DNA of 64,000 nt from Abelmoschus esculentus. Taxonomy: Eukaryota > Streptophyta > Magnoliopsida > Malvales > Malvaceae. The stretch's first letter is position 1, and every line of letters starts with the position of its first letter. Both the position numbers and the translations under genes were made by a program. The DNA lies in assembly GCA_035048815.1 (NCBI GenBank), contig JAUCBN010000049.1, positions 3,479,501 through 3,543,500 on the forward strand, read 5' to 3'. The notes under the pieces are model-generated. The model was not told the origin of the DNA. It searched no databases and worked only from the letters and a program-made list of their open reading frames with translations. Positions 11,533-22,369 of the stretch are shown here, piece after piece.

Positions 11533-11882
11533 ATGGAAAGTGCATCGATGAAGGTGATGCTGATAGCAATGGTGATAAGCATGATCGGGTACGAAGCAGT
11601 CGTTGTCGCACATGATTGTACAAAGGATTGATCCGAAACATTTGGCACACCTTTGTTTCACCTCGGGTGAGAATGAAAGGGTACAAGATCAAGTTTTGGT
11701 AGTTTTTTTTGGTCCCTTAGACTCTAAATCGGTTGCAACTGATACTCGATGTATATTCAATTATAGATATAAATTGTTATTTCTGAATAATATAAAATTT
11801 TTGAATTGTATGAGCAAAATTTTTTAAGTGTAAGTTTTTTTATTTATCATTGTTTTTGTCTTTTAGACAGTCTGATGAGTAA
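11533..11882 (+). pseudogene. Truncated paralog, copy B1, premature stop
   Basis: Type B opens with the same signal peptide as type A (MESASMKVMLIAMVISMIG against MASAGMKVIIIAMVISMIG) followed by HDCTKD. A TGA at 11629-11631 replaces the TGT of the second cysteine seen in B2 and B3, leaving 32 residues, little more than the signal peptide. The downstream splice signals persist: donor GG|GTGAGAATG (exon end 11666) and acceptor CTTTTAG (exon 2 at 11867-11882, would end QSDE). A non-functional copy is the simplest reading. Confidence 0.65.
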
Positions 11883-12417
11883 AAAAAGAACGAAATAATA
11901 ATTATCAATTAATTGTAATAAGTTTGGGACTTAATATTGCATAAAAACTTATATAATTGTTTGAATATGAAAATAATTTAAAGATGAGTATGATCCCTTG
12001 CTGAAAAAGGTAACATTCAAAGTTTCTACCACATAAAATTTATTTTGTAGATATATGTAACGATTGCTTTATGTTTTCCCAGTTAGCTGACCCTACAACG
12101 AGATTTAGAATAAGAATCAACATTTGATTCTTAGCCCGTAACCAAGGGCGGTTTAAAAAATTTGAGGGTGATGTATAATTTATTCAAATGAGGTTCTTAA
12201 TTTATAATCGGTAAGAGATATAATATTTTTCAAAAAATATCGTATTATAAAAGATATTATTAGATTATTCTCTTGAACAACAAAAAATTAACTTACAAAC
12301 ATCTAGAAATAAAAACACAAAGAATAGCAAAATCATGCCTTTAAATTCTCCTAGACAATAAACATACAACACAACCAAACCAATATCTGTCCAAGGTTGA
12401 AGAAGAGGAAGAGAGGA
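11883..12417. other. Spacer between B1 and A5 with an internal deletion
   Basis: No gene seen. Compared with the B2-A6 spacer, about 1 kb is missing at 12300-12310. Sequence jumps from 'aacatctagaaataaaaa' to 'cacaaagaatagc', which lies ~110 bp before the A5 start. The ends share 'aaataaaaa', so the deletion probably used short homology. The upstream promoter region common to A1-A4 is lost from A5. Confidence 0.6.
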
Positions 12418-12807
12418 ATGGCAAGTGTAGGGATGAAGGTGATTATCATAGCAATGGTGATCAGCATGATCGGACACAAAGTCATCGTGACTGCAAGCAA
12501 TTGCTTAAAGGACTGTCTTCCTACATGTGATTCGGGTGCTTGTCAAACCGCGTGCGAAGTTGTTTGTTCGGGATTGAGCGTTGTTTGTTCGGGATTGAGC
12601 GTTGCTAGTTCCTCTGGCACAATAAAGTCGAAAATGGCTTCCTTTCTTGACCGAGGTATTTTATTATTCGAAGAAAATAAAATTTTTAGATTGTATGAGA
12701 TTTAAGAAAGATCATATATTGAAATACATTTTCTTGGTGTAGGTGTTTCTCATCCGCCCTCGCCTTCTCCCTCGTTGTTGCCTTCGTCTTCGTCTTCCCC
12801 TTTTTGA
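12418..12807 (+). CDS. Secreted peptide gene, copy A5, with duplicated seven residues
   Basis: Exons 12418-12655 and 12743-12807. A perfect 21-bp duplication in exon 1 repeats VVCSGLS and adds a seventh cysteine. In exon 2 the codon after PF is TGA (12805-12807) where the others have AGA, so the last ten residues are lost and the product is 100 residues. Other changes include V for A at residue 5 and K for E at residue 21 within the signal region. Most of the shared upstream flank is deleted (see 11883-12417). An odd cysteine number could allow dimers or could spoil folding. Whether it is expressed is unknown. Confidence 0.6.
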
Positions 12808-13423
12808 AAACCTAATGATTTGTCGAGGATTGAATGATCATTGTTAATTAATTACAATAAGTTTATAAGTTACTATGCATACAACCTTATGCAATTGTTT
12901 GAATTTGATGATGAGAAAGGGATTGTATGTGTGTTATATGTGATATAATCATGTTCTTAAAAAATCAAAAGAGAATGGTCCATTCCCCTACAAATTCTCT
13001 TTAAGTTCTTCAAATTAATTGTATTAAATTGTTGAAGACTCGATCAAGGGGAAAAAAACAACAAAGCATATAGAAAAAAAATCAACACTGCAATGTTATA
13101 TAATAAAGAAAACGTAACAAGTAGCTTTTTAAGTTAAAACTATTTTTAAAATAGTGTTTAGCTTTTTCAAAATGATTTTTGAACTTTTTCTTAATTATCA
13201 TGATTTTTTTTATATTTTTAAAAGTAATTTAAAAAATAGATTTTTTATATACTTTTTATGTGCTTCATAAAAATATTATCAAATTAACCTTTATGTTATG
13301 TTCGGTACCATCTAAAACTTTAAAAAAAGGAGGATAGAAAAATAAAAATAAAATAAATTAATGATTTGCTAGTAATACAGAAAATAGGGAGGAAATAAAA
13401 GTGAATGAGACTTTTATATCATG
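12808..13423. other. Spacer between A5 and B2
   Basis: No gene seen. It matches the spacers after A4 and A6 closely, including 'gttatgttcggtaccatc' near 13295. Confidence 0.6.
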
Positions 13424-13431
13424 TATAAAAG
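13424..13431 (+). promoter_or_regulatory. TATA box of gene B2
   Basis: TATAAAAG, 206 bp before the B2 start codon, in the same context as B1. Confidence 0.55.
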
Positions 13432-13629
13432 CAAGACGGAGACCCCCAGAGGATTAAAAAAGATTTTTTTAAAGAACAAGTTGATTATATATTTATTTTT
13501 TCTTCACTCTCTAAGTGTTTAAAATTTATCTTTTAACTCTCAATTATCGTTTCACCGCTAAGTATCAATCTTTATCCACAACCAATAACTTTTCTAGCTT
13601 GAAGACGACTCAAGAAGAGGGGGAAAAGA

Positions 13630-13976
13630 ATGGAAAGTGCATCGATGAAGGTGATGCTGATAGCAATGGTGATAAGCATGATCGGGCACGAAGCAGTGGT
13701 CGTCGCACACGATTGTACAAAGGATTGTTCCGAATCATTTGGCACACCTTTGTTTCACCTTGGGTGAGAATGAAAGGGTACAAGATCAAGTGTTGGTAGT
13801 TTTTTTTGGTCCCTTAGACTCTAAATTGGTTGCAACTGATACTCAATGTATATTCAATTATAGATATAAATTGTTATTTCTGAATAATATAAAATTTTTG
13901 AATTGTATGAGCAAAATTTTTTAAGTGTAAGTTTTTTTATTTCTCATTGTTTTTGTCTTTTAGAAAGTCTGATTAG
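13630..13976 (+). CDS. Truncated paralog lacking the cysteine core, copy B2
   Basis: The signal peptide is as in type A, then HDCTKDCSESFGTPLFHLG and a stop at 13765-13767 if unspliced (45 residues). A strong donor (exon end 13763, GG|GTGAGAA) and acceptor (TTTTAG at 13963) would replace the stop with KSD and end at 13976. Aligned to type A, the segment between the second cysteine and S-x-GT is absent. Only two of six cysteines remain, and FHLG aligns with FHDRG before the A-type intron. The intron is 200 bp, against 87 in type A. It may be a tiny secreted peptide or a decaying copy; there is no sequence evidence for function. Confidence 0.45.
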
Positions 13977-15590
13977 TAAAAAAAGAACGAAATAATAATT
14001 ATCAATTAATTGTAATAAATTTGGTACTTAATATTGCATAAAAACTTATATAATTGTTTGAATATGTAAATAATTTAAAGATGAGTATGATCCCTTGCTG
14101 AAAAGGTAACATTCAAAGTTTCTACCACATAAAATTTATTTTGTAGATATATGTAACGATTGCTTTATGTTTTCCCAGTTTGCTGACCCTACGCGAGATT
14201 TAGAATAAGAATCAACATTTGATTCTTAGCCCGTAACCAAGGGAGGTTTAAAAAATTTGAGGGTGATGTATAATTTATTCAAATGAGGTTCTTAATTTAT
14301 AACCTGTAAGAGATATAATATTTTTTTTCAAAAAAACATCGTATTTCAAAAGATATTATTAGATCATTCTCTTGAACAGCAAAAAATTAACTTACAAACA
14401 TCTAGAATAAAAAAAAAATCACTTAAAATTATCATTGTTTTTGCATATTTTGAAGCAAAATCATTTATAACACTTCCAATATCAATTTCTTATGAAAGAT
14501 CACTTTCAATTGCCACCAAAATAAGTCTTTTTAGTATTTCTTACGATATAGTTATTCGCATGTATACTTTAACAACTGTAATTTTAAAAAGCTCCATTTG
14601 ACAAAAAAAAAGTAATAGGAATAATCAATAAGTTTTTAAGTTAGATTAGTGATTGTTGGTTTGGTATAAAACTCTCATCTGAGAGGTGTTTGATTCAAGC
14701 CTTCTCAAATGTTATGATTTCTTAATTTTTCTAACAAAACGACGTTTTAACTTATTTTAGATATATTTTTTTTGTTTTATATTTAACATTTTATTGCAAT
14801 TTTAACGGTTGAATGTTTTGATTAAAGTCAAAATAAAATTCAACAGTATAAGTAGAAAAATATAAAATCTTCTAATATAATAGCATTATTTTATAATTTA
14901 ATGATATTTTTGATATAAAAATTAAAATTTTAAGATATTTTATATTGTTTATCATTTAAAATTTAAAAAAAAATTACGTCAAGAAAATGATAAGATTATA
15001 CTATTTGTTGTTGGACTTAAACATACATTTTTAAACGACACCGATAAAGCACAATGATTTTCGTCACTAGTTCCTCTACTAAAATGGAGAAAATAATCCT
15101 TAAATTATTTCAAAAAGAGTAAAATAGTCCTTCCATTAAAAATATTTCATCTATTTTCCCATTAAGTGATGAAAATAAAATTATAAACATAAAAATACAA
15201 TACTTTTTACTTCTCAAAAATTATAATTTTATCAATTTAATCCTTAATCATTAAAATACATAGAAACTAAAAAATATTTTTAAAATTTTATAAAGAAAAT
15301 CATCAAACTCATAATTAAATGTTGTTCAATGTAGTATATCTTTATATTTAGAAATAATTTGTTATTAAATTCATCAAACTAAGTCCATTTGGTTAACAAC
15401 AAAAATACCCAATAAGCACAAAGCAAAAACAACCAAAATCAAATTTTGTAAGTCCAACGAATTTTAAAACAGAACCTAAAAATAAAAACACAAAGAATAG
15501 CAAAATCATGCCTTTAAATTCTCCTAGACAATAAACATACAACACAACCAAACCAATATCTGTCCAAGGTTGAAGAAGAGGAAGAGAGGA
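13977..15590. other. Spacer between B2 and A6
   Basis: AT-rich, no gene seen on either strand. From about 14380 to 15290 it matches the B3-A7 spacer (26330-27230). The part from 15285 matches the region just upstream of A1-A4 and supplies the empty site that proves the solo LTR insertion. Confidence 0.6.
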
Positions 15591-15989
15591 ATGGCAAGTG
15601 CATGGATGAAGGTGATTATCATAGCAATGGTGATCAGCATGATCGAACACGAAGTCATCGTGACTGCAAGCAATTGCCTAAAGGACTGTCTTCCTACATG
15701 TGATTCGGGTGCTTGTCAAACCACGTGCGAAGTTGTTTGTTCGGGATTGAGCGTTGCTAGTTCCTATGGCACAATAAAGTCGAAAATGGCTTCCTTTCTT
15801 GACCGAGGTATTTTATTATTCCAAGAAAATAAAATTTTTAGATTGTATGAAATTTAAGAAAGATCATATATTGAAATACATTTTCTTGGTGTAGGTGTTT
15901 CTCATCCGCGCTCGCCTTCTCCTTTGCTGTTGCCTTCGTCTTCCTCTTCCCCTTTTAGAAAACCTAATGATTTGTCGAGGAATGAATGA
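15591..15989 (+). CDS. Secreted six-cysteine peptide gene, copy A6
   Basis: Exons 15591-15807 and 15895-15989, 103 residues. All six cysteines and both splice borders are kept. It has more replacements than A1-A4: W for G at residue 5, E for G at residue 19 inside the signal region, T for A between the fourth and fifth cysteines, and a Tyr in the Ser-rich linker. Exon 2 opens with GVSHPRSPSP and ends SRNE. A charged residue in the signal segment might weaken export. Its long upstream flank (15285-15590) is intact, unlike that of A5. Confidence 0.65.
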
Positions 15990-16537
15990 TCATTGTCAAT
16001 TAATTACAATAAGTTTATAAGTTACTATGCATACAGCCTTATGCAATTGTTTGAATTTGATGATGAGAAAAGGATTGTATGTGTGTTATATGTGATATAA
16101 TCATGTTCTTAAAAAATCAAAAGAGGATGAATGGTCCATTCCTCTACAAATTCTGTTTAAGTTCTTCAAATTAATTGTATTAAATTTTTAAATACTCGAT
16201 CAAGGGGAAAAAGACAACAAAGCATATAGAAAAAAAATCAATACTGCAATTTTATATAATAAAGAAAACGGAACAAGTAGCTTTTTAAGTTAAAACTATT
16301 TTTGAAATAGTGTTTAGCTTTTTCATAATGATTTTTGAACTTTTTCTTAATTATCACGATTTTTTTATATTTTTAAAAGTAATTTAAAAAATAGATTTTT
16401 TTATATAATTTTTATGAGCTTCATAAATATTTTATCAAATTAACCTTTATGTTATGTTCGGTACCATCTAAAACTTTAAGAAAAGGAGGATAAAAAAATA
16501 AAAATAAAATAAAAGTAAATGAGACTTCTCTATCATG
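15990..16537. other. Spacer downstream of A6
   Basis: No gene seen. It is homologous to the spacers after A4 and A5, with a short deletion near 16500 in which 'aaattaatgatttgctagtaatacag' is missing. Confidence 0.55.
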
Positions 16538-16545
16538 TATAAAAG
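16538..16545 (+). promoter_or_regulatory. TATA box of gene B3, stranded by a transposon
   Basis: TATAAAAG in the same setting as the B1 and B2 boxes. The B3 start codon is now 9,044 bp away because the gypsy element at 16712-25553 landed in the presumed 5' untranslated region. Confidence 0.55.
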
Positions 16546-17937
16546 CAAGATGGAGACCCCAAGAGGATTAAAAAAAAGATTTTTTTAAAGAACAAGTTTA
16601 TTTTTTCTTCACTCTCTAAGTGCTTATAATTTATCTTTCAACTCTCAATTATCGTTTCACCGCTAAGTATAAATCTTTATCCACAACCAATAACTTTTCA
16701 AGGTTGAAGACTGTAACCCCTAAAATTAACCTAATTTCTTAGATTAAAAGTTAGGGTTTATTTTACTAAATCTTGTTTCGCAAGTTAGGGTTTTATAAAA
16801 TAGAATAATATTATTCGGATAAATTATTAAAATAAATAAAAATTGAAAATACTGAAAATAATATTCAACGTTTAAAAATACTGAGTTTAACCAATAAACA
16901 TTAAACAGTCCAAATCCAAATAATTATTTAATGTCCGTTACAAAATTAATAATAGAAATAATTAAAAAGTCCGAAATAATAAAACATACAGAATAACAGA
17001 AAATTCAATTTCAACAGTCCTCCAAGTACCGAGACCCATGACCGGGTATCTGAAACAGAAACTGAAAGGGTGTAAGCTAAGAAGCCTAGTGTGTCTCTAA
17101 TAAGGTGGCAAACAGGGTTACAAAACAGTAAATGCAGATGTTATGAAGTATGCATGATATGCACCCCCAACTCCGAACACCATCAGAAGAGTAGGTCCCC
17201 CCCTGAACCACTCTAACTCCATCACACCAACAGAAGTGGAACTCGACCTGCAGGTGGAGCCACTGAACAGAAGTGGTATAATACAGAACCACTAAACAGA
17301 AGTGAATCAATCACTAACTTCCTCCGTACAGAAATATTCTACCAGATGCAATGTTAAGTGCAAATATAAAATCAGAATGCATGCCTAATAATCTAACAGG
17401 AGGCATACATGACAATTTCAGAATAAAAAATGTGATGTCAGGATGATGCATGATCATATGGAATTTATCAGAAATTTGTACTCATGAAATAACAGAAGTA
17501 ACGGAATTAACAGAAGAGAACACACCTGTAACAGAAGACTCAACGTCGATACTGACGTCTACTGGACTCAGCTCTACCACTGGAATGAGCAGGAGTAGAA
17601 CCTACGAGTAACAATTAACATTAGATACCTTACTATGCCATTATACCGAAGAATACAATGAACAGAAATAAACCAATACTCACGTGCAGGTCCCGAATGC
17701 TGATGAACGGGTGGTCGTCCAGGAGGAGGAGGAGGTAGGTGCTCAGGGCCAAAATCCACGTCACCTGAAGCAAACAGAAACGATTTCAGAAACCTCTAAA
17801 GATAACTTCCAAATAAGGCATTCGAACATAAAAGCCCTAAAAACGACACTTCGGGTTTGAATTTCGAGAAACGGATAGCGCCATTAGACTCAGGACGTCG
17901 AAAAACATAAAGTGGGACCGGGTCGGAAAAAGTCAAC

Positions 17938-18005
17938 GCTGACGTTAGTAACTGACGTCATCAGGTCAATGCTGACGTCAGCAGATGACGTCAGCAATGA
18001 CATCA
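17938..18005. promoter_or_regulatory. TGACGTCA cluster in the left LTR
   Basis: Three perfect TGACGTCA palindromes plus TGACGTTA and TGACATCA within about 65 bp. TGACG is the core of as-1-like elements bound by plant TGA-type bZIP factors. The cluster lies in the presumed promoter half of the LTR. Confidence 0.55.
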
Positions 18006-18009
18006 GCCG

Positions 18010-18135
18010 AATCGGGTCATGGGTCGGGTTCGGGCCGGGTCGGGTTATGGTTCGGGTCAGGATGGGCTTGGGTTCAGAACGGACGGCTTGGTCGGGTTGG
18101 GGCTGAACCGGACTGGACCGGTCGGTTCGGGTGAC
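18010..18135 (+). other. G-rich tract with quadruplex potential (left LTR)
   Basis: Repeated GGGT and CGGGT blocks (for example 'gggtcgggttcgggccggg') give at least four closely spaced G3 runs on the plus strand, the antisense strand of the element. Confidence 0.5.
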
Positions 18136-18728
18136 CCCGAGGATTCCCGAGAAAATCTGGGTTTTCCAGATTTTTCGGGAAAATCTGGAAAAATTCCAGA
18201 AATTCCCAGGTGCCAAACACAAGATTTCAGTCAAAAAAACCCTTTTTTTCTTATTCGATTCAAGCATAAAAAGATCCGATTCAAGCACTAAAGAGGCCTA
18301 TTCGATTCGAACCAAAAACCCCTAAACCATTCGAAAAACTTCAACAAAACTTCAACAAAAACACCCTTATACCAGAATGAAGCAAAGAAAAAGAAAGAAT
18401 GAACTCACCAACAAGATTCGGACCAAGAACCGGAATAACAGGAGATACCAGGATGAATCGAATGAAAACCAAGGAATTGGAAGGAGAAAAACGAGTTGGA
18501 AACAAAATAAATTTGGAAATTAAAACAAAATAAGGGGAATTAAATCCCCCCGATTTGGTTCTGAAACGGAAGAAGGAAAGGAAAAAAATGTTACCATTTG
18601 AAAAATGGTAAAATTCCCTCTCAAGGGTCTGAACTCCAAAAACCTTTCAAAAAGTCCCTCAACTTTCAGAAATTCACAAAAAGGTCATTGGTTTCAGAGT
18701 CAAAATCCCCAAATTTTTAGGGCATAAA

Positions 18729-19862
18729 TTAGGGATTTTGAATTTTAATTGGGGAAAAACATTGGGGTGTTACAACTCTCCCCCCCTTACAGAAATTTCG
18801 TCCTCGAAATTTACCTGGATCAAAAAGATGCGGATATTGGGCTTTGATGACAGACTTGGGTTCCCACGTAGCCTCATCATAACCTCTATTACGCCAGAGA
18901 ACCTTAACCATCTTAATGGTTTTCCTTCGAAGGACTTTCTGATCCTGAGCAATGATCTCAACAGGTTCTTCCTCATAGCACAGATCTGGATGGATCTCAA
19001 ACTCCTCAATAGGCAAGACATGAGACGGATCAGCTCGATAGCGTCTCAATACAGAAACATGGAACACATCATGGATACGCTTGAGCTCAGGTGGTAACTC
19101 AAGCTGATAAGCTACAGGTCCAACTCGCCTGAGAATACGGTAAGGCCCAATATAACGGGGACTGAGCTTGCCCTTACGACCAAAATGGAGTACCTTCCTC
19201 GACGGAGATACTTTTAGAAAATCCTCATCACCAACCTCAAACTCGAGATCCTTACACCTCAAATCAGCGTAAGATTTTTGTCTATCAAAAGCGGCCTTAA
19301 GCCTATCCCGAATCAACCTGACAGTCTCCTCAGCCTCATGCACAAGATCAGGACCCAGTAACCGATGCTCATTAAGCTCAGTCCATCCAATAGGAGTGCG
19401 ACACTTACGCCCGTACAGAGCCTCATAAGGTGCCATCTTAATACTGGCTTGATAACTGTTATTGTATACGAACTCTGCCAAAGGTAAGAAATCCTCCCAA
19501 CTACCTCTGAAATCCAGAATACATCCTCTCAACATATCCTCAAGGATCTAAATCACTCGCTCAGAATGACCATCGGTCTGAGGGTGATATGAAGTACTGA
19601 AGTTTAGCCGAGTACCCAAAGCAGAGTGTAGAGAACCCTAGAATTTAGATGTGAATCTCGGATCCCGGTCAGAAATAATAGATAGAGGCACCCCATGTAA
19701 CCGAACAATCTCAGAGATGTATAACCGGGCCAACTTACTCAGAGGGTAAGTAGTCTTAACCAGAATAAAGTGTGCAGACTTAGTCAACCGATCAACGATG
19801 ACCCAAACAAAATCCTTCTTTGACGGAGTCAGAGGTAAACCACTGACAAAATCTATGGTCAC
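18729..19862 (-). pseudogene. Integrase and chromodomain of the gypsy element
   Basis: Two minus-strand pieces. 19862-19638 has TIDFVSGLPLTPSKKD and IISDRDPRFTSKF with two of the three catalytic acids; a stop follows. 19535-18729 (268 codons) covers the integrase C-terminal part with YNNSYQASIKMAPYEALYGR and the GPY/F module LSPRYIGPYRILRRVGPVAY. It then has a chromodomain at about residues 197-245 (VKVLWRNRGYDEATWE). The stretch between them holds stops, so no functional integrase can be made. Chromodomains direct insertion to particular chromatin marks in this lineage. Confidence 0.85.
18777..18786 (-). other. Polypurine tract of the gypsy element
   Basis: On the minus strand a G-rich purine run directly before the 3' LTR. 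It follows the sequence for the end of the chromodomain protein (GKFRGRNF). Confidence 0.6.
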
Positions 19863-20159
19863 ACGCTCCCATTTCCACTGCGGAATCTCAATATGCTGAA
19901 GAAGTCCAGATGGACGTTGATGCTCTGCTTTGACTTTCTAGCAAGTCAAGCACTTAGATACAAAACTGACCACATCTCGTTTGAGACCCTTCCACCAATA
20001 TTTTTCCCGAAGATTCTTGTACATCTTATCACCACTAGGATGCATAGAATACGGACTGTCATGGGCTTCCCGAAGGATAACTTGTTTCAGATCTGAGTTC
20101 CTTGGAACACAGTATCGACCCCAGAAACATAAAACTCCATCCTGATCGATAGAAAAGTC

Positions 20160-20645
20160 CTAAGAAATTCCCTCATTGACCTCAAAAATACGGTGTGCCA
20201 AGAAAGGGTCATTGGGCTGCTCAGCCCGAATATCAGATATCAGGGTAGGAACCACATGGAGTTCAGCCAACAGACTACCATCCTCAAATAAACTCAGCCG
20301 AGCAAACAGATCTCTCAGATCAGAAATGGCGTTACGACTCAAAGCATCCGCAACGACATTAGCTTTACCAGGATGGTAATCGATCTCACAGTCATAATCC
20401 TTCAAAAGCTCCAACCATCGTCGCTGTCTCAAGTTGAGCTCCTTCTGAGTGAGAAGGTATTTCAGACACTTATGATCTGTGAAGATGTAACACTTCTCTC
20501 CATAAAGATAGTGTCTCCAGATTTTCAGAGCAAAGATCACTGCCGCTAACTCCAGATCATGGGTAAGATAGTTACACTCATGAGGTTTTAACTGTCGGGA
20601 AGCATAAGCTACCACCTTCCCATCTTGCATCAGAACACGCCCCAA
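20160..20645 (-). pseudogene. RNase H domain of the gypsy element
   Basis: 161 codons open on the minus strand. VVAYASRQLKPHE, DLELAAVIFALKIWRHYLYG, FTDHKCLKYLLTQKELNLRQ and VVADALSRNA match the Ty3 RNase H, with the acidic positions in DLE, TDH and ADAL present. A stop and a frame break separate it from the reverse transcriptase upstream. The first catalytic Asp (YSDAS in intact relatives) lies in the broken part. Confidence 0.85.
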
Positions 20646-20696
20646 ACCGGTATACGGGGCATCACTATATACTGTATAGGGTTTCCCTGATTCGGG

Positions 20697-21510
20697 CTAT
20701 ATCAAAACCGGTGCTTGAGTCAAAACTGATTTGAGTTTCTCAAAACTCTCCTGTTGGGCCTCAGACCAGATAAACGGAACATCTTTCCTCATAAGCTTGG
20801 TGAACGGAGCAGCAATAGAGGAAAAACCCTCTACAAATCTTCGGTAGTAACCAGCTAAACCCAAAAAGCTACGAACCTCTGCCACATTCTTTGGTTGCTT
20901 CCATTCCATAACAGTCTCAATTTTCTTCGGGTCAACTTGAATACCCTTAGCTGAAACCACATGCCCCAGAAAAACAACCTCAGATAACCAGAACTCACAT
21001 TTGCTGAACTTAGCATACAACTGTTTTTCTCTTAGAGTTTGTAACACAATACGGAGATGTCGCTCATGCTTAGCCTCAGACTTAGAATAGACCAGGATAT
21101 CGTCAATAAAAACCACAACAAACTGATCCAGATAGGGTCGAAACACCCTATTCATCATGTCCATAAATGCAGCAAGGGCATTAGTAAGACCGAAGGGCAT
21201 TACCAGAAACTTGTAGTGACCATAACGAGTCCGGAAAGCTGTTTTGAAAACATCAGAATCCTTAACCTTGAGTTGGTAATAACCCGATCTCAGGTCTATC
21301 TTAGAAAATACAGATGCTCCTCGAAATTGGTCAAATAGATCATCAATGCGGGACAGAGGATATTTATTCTTAACCGTTAGCTTGTTCAACTTCCGATAGT
21401 CGATATAGAGACGAAGGGACCCATCTTTCTTTTTAACAAACAGAACCGAAGCCCCCCACGGAGAAACACTGGGTCGAATGAAACCTCGATCCAGAAGTTC
21501 CTATAGCTGA
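20697..21510 (-). pseudogene. Reverse transcriptase of the gypsy element
   Basis: Open from 21389 to 20697, with the N-terminal part (RPSVSPWGASVLFVKKKDGS) readable up to 21503 in the same frame, where CAG has become TAG. It contains LNKLTVKNKYPLSRIDDL, FSKIDLRSGYYQLKV, LVMPFGLTNALAAF, the catalytic FIDDILVYS and FLGLAGYYRRFVEGF. One notable change is A for P in TNAPAAF. Stops on both sides make it non-functional as part of a polyprotein. Confidence 0.9.
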
Positions 21511-21619
21511 ACCTTGAGCTCCTTAAGCTCTTTCGGAGCCATCCGATATGGTGCCATAGACACTGGATTAGTCCCCAGAAGTAACTCAATACCAAACTCC
21601 ACTTCCTCCCGCTTAGGGG

Positions 21620-22210
21620 TACGCCCGGTAATTCTTCTGGAAAAACATCCGGAAACTCACATACAACTCGGATCTTATCCATCCCGGAATTAGATTGCCT
21701 TGGATCGAGAATATAGGCAAGATAGGCCACAGATCCTTTCCTGATCATCTTCTTGGCTTTCAGAGCAGAGACAAGATTGGACAGAAACCCTCTACGCTCA
21801 CCGATAAGGGTTACCTCACGGTCATCAGAAGTCCTCAGAGTTGCCCTCTTACGCTCACAGTCCAGAGTGACTTGATGAGAAGACAACCAATCCATTCCCA
21901 GAATCAAATCAAACTCCCAGAACGGTAGCTCCATCAAATTAGCCGAAAAGATTTCTCCATGAACCTCAAGAGGACAATTCTTATAAACTTTGGTAACCTC
22001 CACAGGGTTACCTACAGGAGTATAAACAGAAACAAAACTACCCACCTCCTCAACATGAGTCTCCAAATAACCCGATACAGAACTAGAAACATAGGACTGT
22101 GTAGACCCATTATCAAGAAGTGCAAATAAAGAGATAGCATGAACATAAAAAGTACCAGCTATGACATCTGGTTCATCTCGGTCCTCATGCCTCTTTGTAG
22201 CAAAAACCAA
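21620..22210 (-). pseudogene. Protease domain of the gypsy element
   Basis: Minus strand with the retropepsin site ALLDNGSTQSYVS (Asn at the usual Ser/Thr of DSG/DTG), followed by MELPFWEFDLILGMDWLSSH and FLSNLVSALKAKKMI, the usual region between protease and RT in this lineage. Near 21630 the frame shifts after FPEELPG, so the RT start is out of frame. Confidence 0.85.
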
Positions 22211-22369
22211 GCCGGGTTGGGATCCCCTGATCTGGCAGCTCCTCTAAACTGACTAGGTCTGCCTCTACTACCAGTACCGGATGCAGCCGGTCTACCCTGA
22301 CCTCTTCCCCCAACTGGGGCCTGAACTGATGCCTGTGATTGCCCCTGAGTATAACCAGACTATGGAGAC

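Larger units (their letters stand above)
16712..18774 (-). repeat. 3' LTR of the array-internal gypsy element
   Basis: 2,063 bp, beginning TGTAACCCC and ending GGGTGTTACA on the plus strand. By eye it is roughly 95-97% identical to the right LTR. It carries three perfect TGACGTCA sites and a G-rich GGGT/CGGGT run. Confidence 0.85.

Noticed and set aside
17890..18325. Overlapping frames over the TGACGTCA and GGGTCGGG region
   Set aside because: Composition-driven frames over repeats; no protein domain and not kept between the two LTRs.
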